Positions 1 to 7,489 of a stretch of 64,000 bases of DNA are shown here, in pieces; position 1 is the stretch's first letter; every line of letters begins with the position of its first letter. The stretch is taken from assembly GCA_003577165.1 (NCBI GenBank), contig QEUM01000011.1:1-64000 (forward strand), in the 5' to 3' direction. Below the pieces are notes generated by a model. The model made no database searches, had not been told where the DNA came from, and saw only the letters and a list, made by a program, of their open reading frames with translations. Origin of the DNA: Armatimonadota bacterium (GTDB lineage Bacteria; Armatimonadota; Fimbriimonadia; Fimbriimonadales; ATM1). Both the position numbers and the translations under genes were made by a program.

Positions 1-42
1 GAGTCCGAAGTCCGCGCCTTCTGGCGCTCGTTCCGAGGCGAC
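1..42 (+). repeat. 42-bp direct repeat, copy 1
   Basis: These 42 bases are identical to 1159-1200. Both copies encode the last 14 codons of the tandem paralogs. Identity at synonymous positions suggests a recent duplication or gene conversion. Confidence 0.9.
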
Positions 43-48
43 GGATGA
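1..48 (+). CDS. C-terminal end of a tandem paralog of the next gene (partial)
   Basis: The first 45 bases read in frame as ESEVRAFWRSFRGDG followed by TGA. The same peptide, without the last glycine, ends the complete gene at 70-1203. The gene therefore begins outside the window and is very probably an adjacent duplicate of the next one, 21 bases upstream of its start. Only the tail is visible, so nothing more can be said about domain content. Confidence 0.75.
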   Translation, partial: ESEVRAFWRSFRGDG

Positions 49-69
49 CGATCGGATGAGGCAAGACTA

Positions 70-1203
70 ATGCACGGGAAGCGACTCTATAAGTTGTACC
101 TCGCCGGACTGATTGCGACAGCATTCCTCGCGCCGAGAACCAACGCGGGCGACCACAACTACGACCTCTCGCGGTGCGACTTCCTCGCTGTCGTGAAGAT
201 CATTGGCAATGCAGGCGAGTACTCGTTTGGGCCTCAGGGCTACGAGACCTACGTCAGGAGGGTAAACGCAGAAGTCGTTCTTGCGCTTCACGGCGACAGG
301 AATCGAACGATGGTGCAATTCGTTGGATCGGAAGGCCCGTCTCCGACCGGCGAGTTCAACAGCCGGTTCGCCCCAGGCGAACTCCGCCTGTGCGCAGCGC
401 TCGCTCCCGACGCGAATCTGAGGGCGTGGCGGATCGAGGAACAGTACGTCCAACTTGAGAACCAGGATCAGTTGTACATCCTTGATCCCTCCTTGATTGC
501 GGAGTCCTGGAATTTCATCCGCCTTCCATCCGGCGACTACACCGTCATGGGAGAAACGAAAGTGGAGAAGTGGGCCGGAGTTCTCTTTCAATCCATGGCG
601 GCAACGCGAACTACGAATCTGCTTCGTAACGCCCTTGAGGTCGGTCCAACATACCTGCCAAAGCCCCCCCCTGCAAACCCCTGGGAGTACGAGTTCGTAG
701 GAGGTCGTAACGCTTACAGGCAGGAGGGGCCCACGTACGGAGCCTTCTTCGGGAGAGAACTCTTGCCCATGGTACTTCAGGCCTTTGCAGATGATCCCGT
801 AACCCGTGTAAGATTTCTGAGCCTTGCGATTGGCTATGGAAATGCGCATCTCATTGAGCAGTGGCGCAGGGAACTTCTCGCGTTCAGTCGTAGCGATCCA
901 CAGCCCGGCGTGGCGCGGGAACTGAGAATCGGCGGCCTGGATCCTGCTTTCCAGAAGCCACTTCTGAGTTCCCGATCCGCTTCCGTTCGCTGGGGCTGCG
1001 TCGCCGCAGCGGACAAACCCGATTGGCAGCTCATCAGACGACTGGTGGACGATCCCGTCGCAGAGGTCCGAGTGAAGGCGATTGAGTGGTTCGAGATCAA
1101 GTTCCCTTCAGCAGGCGCACCGGAGAGGAATTACACTCGCGAAGGCGTCTGGACGAACGAGTCCGAAGTCCGCGCCTTCTGGCGCTCGTTCCGAGGCGAC
1201 TGA
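70..1203 (+). CDS. Secreted HEAT-like repeat protein of unknown function
   Basis: A 377-residue protein with an N-terminal hydrophobic segment (about residues 8-26, ending near TNAG) that fits a Sec signal peptide. Residues 30-150 have no recognisable family. Residues 230-345 contain pairs of short helices with D-D-P-V-x-x-V-R motifs (at about 240 and 330), the signature of HEAT-like repeats, which usually mediate protein contacts. The start follows a GAGG-like stretch about 8 bases upstream. It is the second member of a tandem pair and is convergent with purH. A 12-base direct repeat (cagtcgggtggc) lies in the 70-base gap downstream. Its function is not known. Confidence 0.65.
   Translation: MHGKRLYKLYLAGLIATAFLAPRTNAGDHNYDLSRCDFLAVVKIIGNAGEYSFGPQGYETYVRRVNAEVVLALHGDRNRTMVQFVGSEGPSPTGEFNSRFAPGELRLCAALAPDANLRAWRIEEQYVQLENQDQLYILDPSLIAESWNFIRLPSGDYTVMGETKVEKWAGVLFQSMAATRTTNLLRNALEVGPTYLPKPPPANPWEYEFVGGRNAYRQEGPTYGAFFGRELLPMVLQAFADDPVTRVRFLSLAIGYGNAHLIEQWRRELLAFSRSDPQPGVARELRIGGLDPAFQKPLLSSRSASVRWGCVAAADKPDWQLIRRLVDDPVAEVRVKAIEWFEIKFPSAGAPERNYTREGVWTNESEVRAFWRSFRGD
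1159..1200 (+). repeat. 42-bp direct repeat, copy 2
   Basis: Identical to positions 1-42 and located at the 3' end of the complete paralog. The sequences diverge right after it: this copy goes straight to TGA, while copy 1 has one extra GGA codon before TGA. Confidence 0.9.
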
Positions 1204-1273
1204 TCGCAGTCGGGTGGCCTTGTAGTGCGCAATGGCTCAGTCGGGTGGCAGCGGTAAGCAAATCGCGACAGCA

Positions 1274-2821
1274 TCAGTGCCGGAAGTGGCGCGCGGACGT
1301 GAAGACCATCGCGAGGCCGGCCTCGTCCGCCGCCGCGATGACTTCCGCGTCGCGCTTCGATCCACCGGGCTGTACGACCGCCGCCACGCCTGCGGACGCC
1401 GCCTCCAGAATGCTGTCCGCGAACGGAAAGAACGCATCGCTCGCTAAGACCGCTCCGCGAGCCGACTCGCCCGCCTGTCCGAGCGCGAGCCGCACAGACT
1501 GCACCCGATTCGACTGCCCCGCCCCCACCCCCAGAAGCGACTTTGGAGAACACACCACGATCGCATTCGACTTCACGTGCTTGACGACCGTCCACGCGCC
1601 TCTCATCGCAGGCTCCAATGCGCGCTCGGGCCGTGATCGCGTCACCACCTTCCACTCCGATGTCTTCGGCTCCACGTCTGCGGATTGCACGAGCGCGGCC
1701 CCTCTGAGACCGCGAATCGAAGTGAACGAACCGCGCGGGGGGGCGCCCGCCGCGAGAATGCGCACGTCTTGTCCCCACCCCGACCTCTCTCGAAACACAG
1801 CGACCGCTTCGTCCGATGCCGCCGAGCAGATGACCACCTCGAAGAAGTTTCCCTTCTCCGCAATCACCTCGGCGGTGGACCTCTCGAGTTCGCCGGGCAC
1901 GGCGACGATTCCGCCGAAAGCCGAAACCGGATCGGCCTCCCTCGCAAGTCGGAACGATTCGCGCGGGTCGCCGGCCCACGCCGCGCCGCACGGATTGCCG
2001 TGCTTGATGATCGCGACGGGACGGATGAGGCTTTCAAAGGAATAGAAGAGATCGGAAGCGAGTTCCCAGGCTGCCTCCGCATCGAGGATGTTGTTGTAAC
2101 TCAACTCCTTGCCCCAGAGTTGGTTCGCCGACGCGACCCCACGCTGCTCGAACGGGCGAACGTAGAGCGCCGCGGATTGGTGAGGGTTCTCTCCATAGCG
2201 CAAACTCTGGCGAAGCCGGTACGGAACCGTAAGAGTCGGCGGCGCATCCGTGGGCTCGTCGCTGAGATATTCTGCGATCAGCGCGTCGTAAAAGGCCGTG
2301 TGGCGGAACGCCTTCGCCCGCAGCGACTCTCGAATCGAATCATCGCCGGAGCGGATCGCTTCGAGAACGCGAGGGTAGTCTTCTGGATCGGTGACGACGA
2401 ACACCGACATCGCGTTCTTCGCCGCGGCGCGAATCATCGCCGGGCCGCCGATGTCGATGTTCTCGATCGCTTCGTCAGGCGGCGAACCGCGAAGCACGGT
2501 CTGCTCGAAAGGATAGAGGTTGACCGCAAGCACCCGAATCGGCCGGATGTTCAGTTCGTCCATCTCCTCCTGGTGCTTCGCATCCTCCGGCCGTGCGAGC
2601 AGCCCGCCGTGGATGCGAGGGTGAAGCGTCTTCACTCGACCGTCGAGGATCTCCGGCATTCCTGTGTAGTAACTGACGCTCGTGACCTCGAAGCCCTGCT
2701 CGTCGAGGAGCCTGCCGGTTCCGCCGGTGCTGATCAACTCGAATCCGGCATCGAGAAGCCCGCGGGCGAACTCGACGATTCCCGTTTTGTCGGTGACCGA
2801 AAGCAGCGCAAGGGGCTTCAT
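1274..2821 (-). CDS. purH: Bifunctional AICAR transformylase / IMP cyclohydrolase
   Basis: PurH performs the last two steps of purine synthesis: formylation of AICAR from 10-formyl-THF, then ring closure to IMP. The 515-residue length is normal. The N-terminal MGS-like cyclohydrolase domain (about 1-190) begins LALLSVTDKTGI and carries the STGGT motif and the DGRVKTLHPRIHGG signature. The transformylase domain follows, with LRYGENPHQSAALY, the catalytic IKHGNPCG region, and the C-terminal FPFADSI and QPGGSKRD motifs. It is the downstream partner of the pyroglutamyl-peptidase-like gene, whose stop overlaps its ATG by four bases (ATGA), so translational coupling is likely. Confidence 0.97.
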   Translation of the reverse strand: MKPLALLSVTDKTGIVEFARGLLDAGFELISTGGTGRLLDEQGFEVTSVSYYTGMPEILDGRVKTLHPRIHGGLLARPEDAKHQEEMDELNIRPIRVLAVNLYPFEQTVLRGSPPDEAIENIDIGGPAMIRAAAKNAMSVFVVTDPEDYPRVLEAIRSGDDSIRESLRAKAFRHTAFYDALIAEYLSDEPTDAPPTLTVPYRLRQSLRYGENPHQSAALYVRPFEQRGVASANQLWGKELSYNNILDAEAAWELASDLFYSFESLIRPVAIIKHGNPCGAAWAGDPRESFRLAREADPVSAFGGIVAVPGELERSTAEVIAEKGNFFEVVICSAASDEAVAVFRERSGWGQDVRILAAGAPPRGSFTSIRGLRGAALVQSADVEPKTSEWKVVTRSRPERALEPAMRGAWTVVKHVKSNAIVVCSPKSLLGVGAGQSNRVQSVRLALGQAGESARGAVLASDAFFPFADSILEAASAGVAAVVQPGGSKRDAEVIAAADEAGLAMVFTSARHFRH

Positions 2822-3348
2822 GTGGATTTCAGTTTCGAGGCGAGGGACGACACAGCGGCCAGTTGCTCACTTTCCGCGATGGTTTCGAAAGTCGGAACGT
2901 GCAGGAACCCGACCCGCACTCCTCGGAGTCGCGTCGCGCCGGCGAAGTACAAGTAATTGCAGAGGTAGTCGCCCGCAGATTCGGAGTTGACGAAGGGCCC
3001 CTTCGGCAACCGCATCCGATAAAAGAGCGCGCCGCGCACCTTCTTCGGCAAAGACTCGTCGATCTTCCGTTTTCCACGAACTTCGCCTTCGACATCCGGC
3101 TGATCCGACAGCACGTTTCGCGCGAAGCGCTCGATTCTCAGCCGGTCGCAGTTCGCGCAAACTCCGAGCATCAGCCACCGATCCCCGCTCTTCAGCCCGC
3201 AATCGCTCACGAAGTCGTCGACGGCCCGATACGACACAGGAAGAACGACGGATTCGAAGTCATTCAGCCGACGGACGATCGCTTCGCTCGGATTGACTTC
3301 GATTCGACCGAATGGCCCGAAGCCGGAGACGAGAAACCTCGGCATCAC
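2818..3348 (-). CDS. Pyroglutamyl-peptidase I-like protein (family C15)
   Basis: A 176-residue cytosolic protein resembling peptidase C15, which removes N-terminal pyroglutamate. The visible catalytic triad is Glu73 (IERFARN), Cys130 (SAGDYLCNYLY) and His150 (GFLHVP), with the family start FLVSGFGPFG. It is shorter than typical Pcp (about 210 residues), with the loss mainly in the N-terminal half, so substrate preference may differ. It overlaps the genes on both sides by four bases (ATGA at 3345-3348 and 2818-2821). This places it in an operon with the Ig/NEW3 membrane protein and purH. Confidence 0.85.
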   Translation of the reverse strand: MMPRFLVSGFGPFGRIEVNPSEAIVRRLNDFESVVLPVSYRAVDDFVSDCGLKSGDRWLMLGVCANCDRLRIERFARNVLSDQPDVEGEVRGKRKIDESLPKKVRGALFYRMRLPKGPFVNSESAGDYLCNYLYFAGATRLRGVRVGFLHVPTFETIAESEQLAAVSSLASKLKST

Positions 3349-4877
3349 CCCCCACCCACGTTCGGGGGCGGCGATTTCACCGTGACCTTAAGTTGTTTTT
3401 CGATAGAGACGCCCTGCGCGTCCGTCGCCTTGAGCGTAAACACCGTCGTCTCCGCTGCAATCCATTCGAAGTTCCCTCGCGCGTTGACGGTTCCGACGTT
3501 CGGCGTAATCTCCACGAGTTCTGCGTTCGACACCACCCATTCGATCTGAATTCTCGTCCCCGGGTCCACTTCCGCCGGAAGCGGCTGACCGTCCACTAAT
3601 GCGCGGAAGACCGACACGGCGGCCAGGCTCTTTTCTCTCACCGTGATCGTGATGGGACGGCTCCTTGTGGCTTCGCCGTCGGCGTTTTCCGCGACGAGCG
3701 TATAGGTGAAGTTGCCCGCGTTCGGCAGGCGCACCTCGAACTCTTCCAAGTTCGGCTCGAGTTGGGCGCCGAGCGGCTGCAGAAGTATCTTCTGCGCTCC
3801 TTTGACTTTGTATTTGAAGAGCACCGGCTCTCCGACCGCCGCTTGCCTCTTGTTCACCGAAAACTCGAGAATCTCCGCGGGGGGGACGATGGGGCGCTCG
3901 GTGACGATCACCGTCACCTCTTTCGGTGCGCTCTCCTCCCCATCGCGCACCGCGTACGCGCGGAAAGTCGTCGTCTGCTCCAGCGTGAACTGCTTGGAAT
4001 CGTTCGGCGGAACCTCTTCCGCAAGTTCGGGGTCCCCGTATCGGATGACGACCTTCTTCGCATTCGACGATGTCCAACTCAACTCGACGGGATCGCCTTT
4101 GTAAACCTGTTCGACGTTCGCCGCGAAGGACTCCATCGCGGGTGGTTTCGGTCGAACCGAAATCCAGACTGCGATGAGGATGACGGCCAACAGCGCTGCC
4201 ACCAAAGCGATCGGCGACAGGATCGCTTTGCGCTCGAGTTGGCCTTGTGCGTTCGCCACGGTGCGTGGGTCCTCCGTGCTTCTTGCGGAAACGGCGAACG
4301 AAAAGAGACGCGTGGAACTAAGGAGGGGAAACTGATTCGGCTGCACGTACATCAGCACGCGCTTTTCCTGGCCGGGAGCGAGAATGACGCGCTCGTGCTC
4401 GAACGTGTAGGAGCAGGCGTCTTCCGGGTCGCTTGCAAAGAGTTGGAGTTTCTCCTCGGTGTTCCCCATGTTGATCGTGTAGACCGAGAAGGACGTCTGC
4501 TTCTTGAAGGGAGACACTGCCAGCCGCTTCGGCTCTACCTCCGCGCTGATGAGCCGGAATTGCTCGACTTCGAGCACAGCCTGTGCTTCGACCTTCTCTC
4601 CGCTCTCCATCGAACGCACCTGCACGACGAACGGATAGGTTCCGGCCTTGCTTTCCGCAGTGCGCGGCGGCTTGATGATGATCTTGTGGGAACTCTCGCT
4701 TCCTGCACCGAGCGTGAAGGCCGGCACGGGAATCGCCACCCACTCATGATCCAGCCCGCTAATCTCGAGTTCGTATCGGTCTGCGGATTCCCCTCGGTTG
4801 GCGACGTGAACCGTAAGGGTGTAAGAACTGCCCGGCTCGACGGCGAATTGGTCTTTGGCCAGGCTGAGATAGACCAT
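3345..4877 (-). CDS. Single-pass membrane protein with NEW3/Ig-like domains
   Basis: A 510-residue protein without an N-terminal signal peptide. Residues 5-105 form a NEW3/COG1470-like beta-sandwich (a YTLTVHVANRGESADRYEL pattern), and residues 106-210 a second similar domain. A single strong membrane helix lies at about 219-241 (SPIALVAALLAVILIAVWIS). Three Ig-like repeats of about 90 residues follow, each with a short W- or Y-centred strand pattern. With only one internal helix, one half must face the cytoplasm unless export is unusual. The start lies 11 bases downstream of a perfect TATAAT. The role is unknown; adhesion or envelope scaffolding is possible. Confidence 0.7.
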   Translation of the reverse strand: MVYLSLAKDQFAVEPGSSYTLTVHVANRGESADRYELEISGLDHEWVAIPVPAFTLGAGSESSHKIIIKPPRTAESKAGTYPFVVQVRSMESGEKVEAQAVLEVEQFRLISAEVEPKRLAVSPFKKQTSFSVYTINMGNTEEKLQLFASDPEDACSYTFEHERVILAPGQEKRVLMYVQPNQFPLLSSTRLFSFAVSARSTEDPRTVANAQGQLERKAILSPIALVAALLAVILIAVWISVRPKPPAMESFAANVEQVYKGDPVELSWTSSNAKKVVIRYGDPELAEEVPPNDSKQFTLEQTTTFRAYAVRDGEESAPKEVTVIVTERPIVPPAEILEFSVNKRQAAVGEPVLFKYKVKGAQKILLQPLGAQLEPNLEEFEVRLPNAGNFTYTLVAENADGEATRSRPITITVREKSLAAVSVFRALVDGQPLPAEVDPGTRIQIEWVVSNAELVEITPNVGTVNARGNFEWIAAETTVFTLKATDAQGVSIEKQLKVTVKSPPPNVGGG

Positions 4878-4888
4878 GTTCGGCCGAG

Positions 4889-4894
4889 ATTATA
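4889..4894 (-). promoter_or_regulatory. -10 element TATAAT of the NEW3 membrane-protein operon
   Basis: A perfect TATAAT on the minus strand ends 11 bases before the ATG at 4877. Transcription would start only a few bases before the start codon, leaving no room for a Shine-Dalgarno site. Confidence 0.55.
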
Positions 4895-4937
4895 ACCCTT
4901 GCCCCCTCCGCGCGACGACCGCCTCGCCAATCGACCC

Positions 4938-4971
4938 AAAAAGACGAAGACGACGCCGTCGCGTCGTCTTT
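4938..4971 (-). terminator. Rho-independent terminator after the redoxin gene
   Basis: A perfect 10-bp inverted repeat (arms 4948-4957 and 4962-4971, loop of four bases) is followed on the minus strand by a T-rich tract with five consecutive T. It lies between the redoxin gene (ending at 5015) and the NEW3 operon, so it separates the two transcription units. Confidence 0.8.
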
Positions 4972-5014
4972 CGCTATTTCGGGGCTCCCGAACCGGGAGC
5001 GTGAATTAGATACT

Positions 5015-5629
5015 TCAGCCGGCTTCGACTTGCGTCGGCGCGCCCTTCAGGTCCAGGGCGACAGCCGACTTGCCGAGCGCCCTGGCCGAGAGGCTGCCGA
5101 GTTCCTGGACGTAGCCTCGAGACCAGCCGTCCCAACTCTTCACGATCTTCCCACCCTTACCGATGAGCACGCTCGTCGGGCCGCGCTCGACTCCGTATGC
5201 CTCGATGACCTTGTACTTGCCGTCCGCGAGGATAGGAAAAGCGGGCTTGTGGGACTTGATCCATCCGGCCGGGTTGTCCGAGTTGATGACTCCGACGACC
5301 TGGAGGCCGAGCGCCTTGTATGCGGTAGCGAGACGGTTGTAGTAGGGGGTCGCCGCGTCGGTCACCGGACAAGACTCCGCGATGAAGTAAACGAACACAG
5401 GCGAGGTCTTCGTCGCGGCGCTGAGGCTGAAAGCAGCGCCGTTGGAGAGCTTGCCCGAGAAGTTGGGGGCGGCCTTGCCGGCGGGCACTAGTTCCGTGAC
5501 CGCCTCCGGCGCAGGCGAACCCGTCGTCTCCGGGTCCACCACCACCCGGTCGGCGAAACTGGTTGAAATCCTCGATACGCCCCACGCGGCGGCTCCGATG
5601 AGCGCCAGGGCGAAAGCCGTTCCCTTCAT
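5015..5629 (-). CDS. Secreted redoxin / AhpC-TSA-like protein with a single cysteine
   Basis: A thioredoxin-fold protein of about 204 residues. An N-terminal hydrophobic stretch (KGTAFALALIGAAAWG) acts as signal or membrane anchor. The fold is seen in PVFVYFIAESCPV, LQVVGVINSD, the cis-Pro region VERGPTSVLIG and the C-terminal GWSRGYVQEL. The active site is ESCPVTD, with one Cys followed by Pro-Val, rather than C-x2-C. This resembles CPVS-type redoxin-family proteins and argues against a classic disulfide reductase. Two in-frame starts exist (5635 and 5629). I prefer 5629 because a CATAAT -10 box ends seven bases upstream of it, giving a leaderless mRNA. Confidence 0.8.
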   Translation of the reverse strand: MKGTAFALALIGAAAWGVSRISTSFADRVVVDPETTGSPAPEAVTELVPAGKAAPNFSGKLSNGAAFSLSAATKTSPVFVYFIAESCPVTDAATPYYNRLATAYKALGLQVVGVINSDNPAGWIKSHKPAFPILADGKYKVIEAYGVERGPTSVLIGKGGKIVKSWDGWSRGYVQELGSLSARALGKSAVALDLKGAPTQVEAG

Positions 5630-5636
5630 ATGCATG

Positions 5637-5642
5637 ATTATG
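5637..5642 (-). promoter_or_regulatory. Putative leaderless promoter (-10 CATAAT) of the redoxin gene
   Basis: CATAAT on the minus strand lies seven bases before the ATG at 5629. No Shine-Dalgarno sequence is visible. The spacing puts the transcription start at or next to the start codon. Confidence 0.5.
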
Positions 5643-5689
5643 GTTACGAATCTTGGTTTAGTTTCGCTCCCGCGATCACGGCAGCCAGG

Positions 5690-5695
5690 TAGATT
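5690..5695 (+). promoter_or_regulatory. Putative leaderless promoter (-10 TAGATT) of the FAD oxidoreductase
   Basis: A GG-preceded TAGATT ends nine bases before the ATG at 5705, and no ribosome-binding site is visible. This is the same arrangement as in front of several other genes in the window. Confidence 0.4.
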
Positions 5696-5704
5696 CCGCC
5701 GCGA

Positions 5705-6694
5705 ATGCGAGTCGGGATCGTCGGTGGCGGCATTTCGGGGCTGGCCGCCGCCTACACGCTCAGGAAGGAAGGGGTCGAATCGGTCCTGTTCGAGGCGGAA
5801 GACCGCCTCGGCGGGCGTCTGGAGAGCGCCAAGTTCTTCGATTCCGTCGTAGACCTCGGAGCGCAGACCCTGACACCTCGGGGATTGGCCATGGAGTCCG
5901 CCCTACAGGAGGCCGACGGCCGCGGCGAACTGTACAGGATCCCGAAGCCCCTCTACCTCTTCGACCAGGGACGCGCGATGCCGGGCTCCCCGGAGAGGAA
6001 CGCTCAGCCTCGCTACACCTTCCGGTCGGGCATCCAGAGTTTCGCCGAATCGCTCGCGCAGGCGGCGGACGTGCGCCTCGGCGTGAAGGTCGACAAAGTC
6101 GTAAAGCGGGCCGACGGCTTTGAGGTGGCAGGCGAAGTGTTCGACGTCGTGATCCTCACCCCGCCGCTTCCGCTGACGCGCACCATTCTCGCGGCGTCGG
6201 GAGTGCCTCGAAACTTGGGGGCTTTCAGTTATCGTCCCTGCCTTTCGGTCGCCCTCGGATACGACCGAGTTCTTCCGCCACCGCCCTACTACGCTCTTCT
6301 GAGCGCGAACCGCATGTCGCCCCTCATCTGGGCGACCATCGTGAACGAACTCTGCCCCGGCCGAGTCCCGGAGGGCAAGACGGTCTTCGTCGCACAGATG
6401 GGGCCAGAGCACAGCCGAACCCACTTCGGGGCGGAAGAAGAGAGAGTGGCGCACGGCGCCGCCTCCTGCTTGGCGCGGGTCATCGGCACCGAGTGGTCGC
6501 GCCCCGACGCCTACCTCGTGCGGCGGTGGCTCTATTCCCAGCCGGAGCGGGTCTCCCTGTTCGACAGTCTGAACCCGCCCGAATCGAGGGTGATCATCGC
6601 CGGGGATGGCACGCTGGCAGGGCGCGCCGAGAACGCCTACGAGACGGGTGTTCGCGCGGCAGCGCGAGCCGCCGCCCTCGCTGCGGAAGCGTAG
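5705..6694 (+). CDS. FAD/NAD(P)-dependent oxidoreductase, renalase/amine-oxidase-like
   Basis: A 329-residue flavoprotein. The N-terminus has the dinucleotide-binding GxGxxG (VGIVGGGISGLAAAYTLR), then the acidic FEAEDRLGGRLES motif typical of flavin-containing amine oxidases and renalase-like proteins. The C-terminal FAD motif appears as VIIAGDGTLAGRAENAYETG. It lacks the extended substrate domain of large monoamine oxidases, so the renalase-like NAD(P)H-oxidising group is the closest fit. No substrate can be assigned. It is divergent from the redoxin gene and precedes the CofE-like gene. Confidence 0.8.
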   Translation: MRVGIVGGGISGLAAAYTLRKEGVESVLFEAEDRLGGRLESAKFFDSVVDLGAQTLTPRGLAMESALQEADGRGELYRIPKPLYLFDQGRAMPGSPERNAQPRYTFRSGIQSFAESLAQAADVRLGVKVDKVVKRADGFEVAGEVFDVVILTPPLPLTRTILAASGVPRNLGAFSYRPCLSVALGYDRVLPPPPYYALLSANRMSPLIWATIVNELCPGRVPEGKTVFVAQMGPEHSRTHFGAEEERVAHGAASCLARVIGTEWSRPDAYLVRRWLYSQPERVSLFDSLNPPESRVIIAGDGTLAGRAENAYETGVRAAARAAALAAEA

Positions 6695-6756
6695 CCGCTC
6701 CGTTGCATCTCTTACGACGCGCGCGGCCGAACAAGGGCCACGGCTCGGGTCTGCGG

Positions 6757-6762
6757 TAGCAT
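6757..6762 (+). promoter_or_regulatory. Putative leaderless promoter (-10 TAGCAT) of the CofE-like gene
   Basis: GG-preceded TAGCAT ends nine bases before the ATG at 6772. No Shine-Dalgarno sequence is visible between them. Confidence 0.4.
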
Positions 6763-6771
6763 CCTTCGCCG

Positions 6772-7479
6772 ATGGCAGCCACGAAGGCGCCGGAGATTTC
6801 CGTCGACGGCAGGCGGTTCCTGCGCATCCCGATCCGAACCCACCTGCTGACGTCGGCGGATGATCTTGGGGCGGTGTGTCTCGAGGCCGCTGCGCCTCAT
6901 GCGGAGCCAGGAGACGTGCTCTTCGTAAGCCACAAAGCCATCTCCATCACTCAGGGAAGGACGAGGCGGGCTTCCGAGGTGAAACCAAGCCGACTTGCAC
7001 GGTTTCTCAGCCGCTTCGTCACTCGCACGCCGCACGGCATCGGCATCGGCAGTCCCGAGTCCATGCAGTGCGCCATCGACGACTGCGGCGCAGCGCGCAT
7101 TTTGCTTGCGGCGTTCGTCAGCGCTCTCGGCAAACTGGTCGGGAGGCGTGGGGACTTCTATCGCGTCGCTGGACCGAGGGCCGCCAACATCGACGCCGCC
7201 GGCACATCTCCGGTGAACCCGGGACTCATCGTGCTCGCGCCCCTCGACCCGGAGGGAGCGGCAGAGGAACTCGCCTCGAGAGTCGGCTTGCCCGTCGCCA
7301 TCGTGGACGCGAACGACCTGGGAGTTTCGATCCTGGGGGCGTCGAAAGGAGTGGATCGCGATCTCATCGTGCGCGCGCTGTCGGACAACCCCCTCGGCCA
7401 GGGGGATCAGATGACTCCGATCGGCCTTCTGAGGCAAGCGCCGAACATCGCCAACACGGAAGCGGCGACACCCGTCTAA
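6772..7479 (+). CDS. CofE-like (F420-0:gamma-glutamyl ligase family) protein
   Basis: A 235-residue cytosolic protein matching the CofE family pattern: an IPIRTHLLTSADDL N-terminus (CofE: P-x-x-T-x-L-x-x-GDDL), GDVLFVSHKAISITQGR (CofE: D-x-x-V-x-x-S-K-x-x-S-x-x-E-G-R), and the C-terminal IVDANDLGVSILGASKG. True CofE adds glutamate residues to coenzyme F420. The key Glu of the EGR motif is Gln here, and no cofC, cofD or F420-dependent enzyme is nearby. An F420 role is therefore not supported by context. CofE-like paralogs of unknown substrate are the safer reading. Confidence 0.7.
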   Translation: MAATKAPEISVDGRRFLRIPIRTHLLTSADDLGAVCLEAAAPHAEPGDVLFVSHKAISITQGRTRRASEVKPSRLARFLSRFVTRTPHGIGIGSPESMQCAIDDCGAARILLAAFVSALGKLVGRRGDFYRVAGPRAANIDAAGTSPVNPGLIVLAPLDPEGAAEELASRVGLPVAIVDANDLGVSILGASKGVDRDLIVRALSDNPLGQGDQMTPIGLLRQAPNIANTEAATPV

Positions 7480-7489
7480 CCTAAGACCC

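Noticed and set aside
6772-7479. Evidence for F420 biosynthesis
   Set aside because: Only one CofE-like gene is seen, with a changed motif; the other F420 genes are absent from the window.
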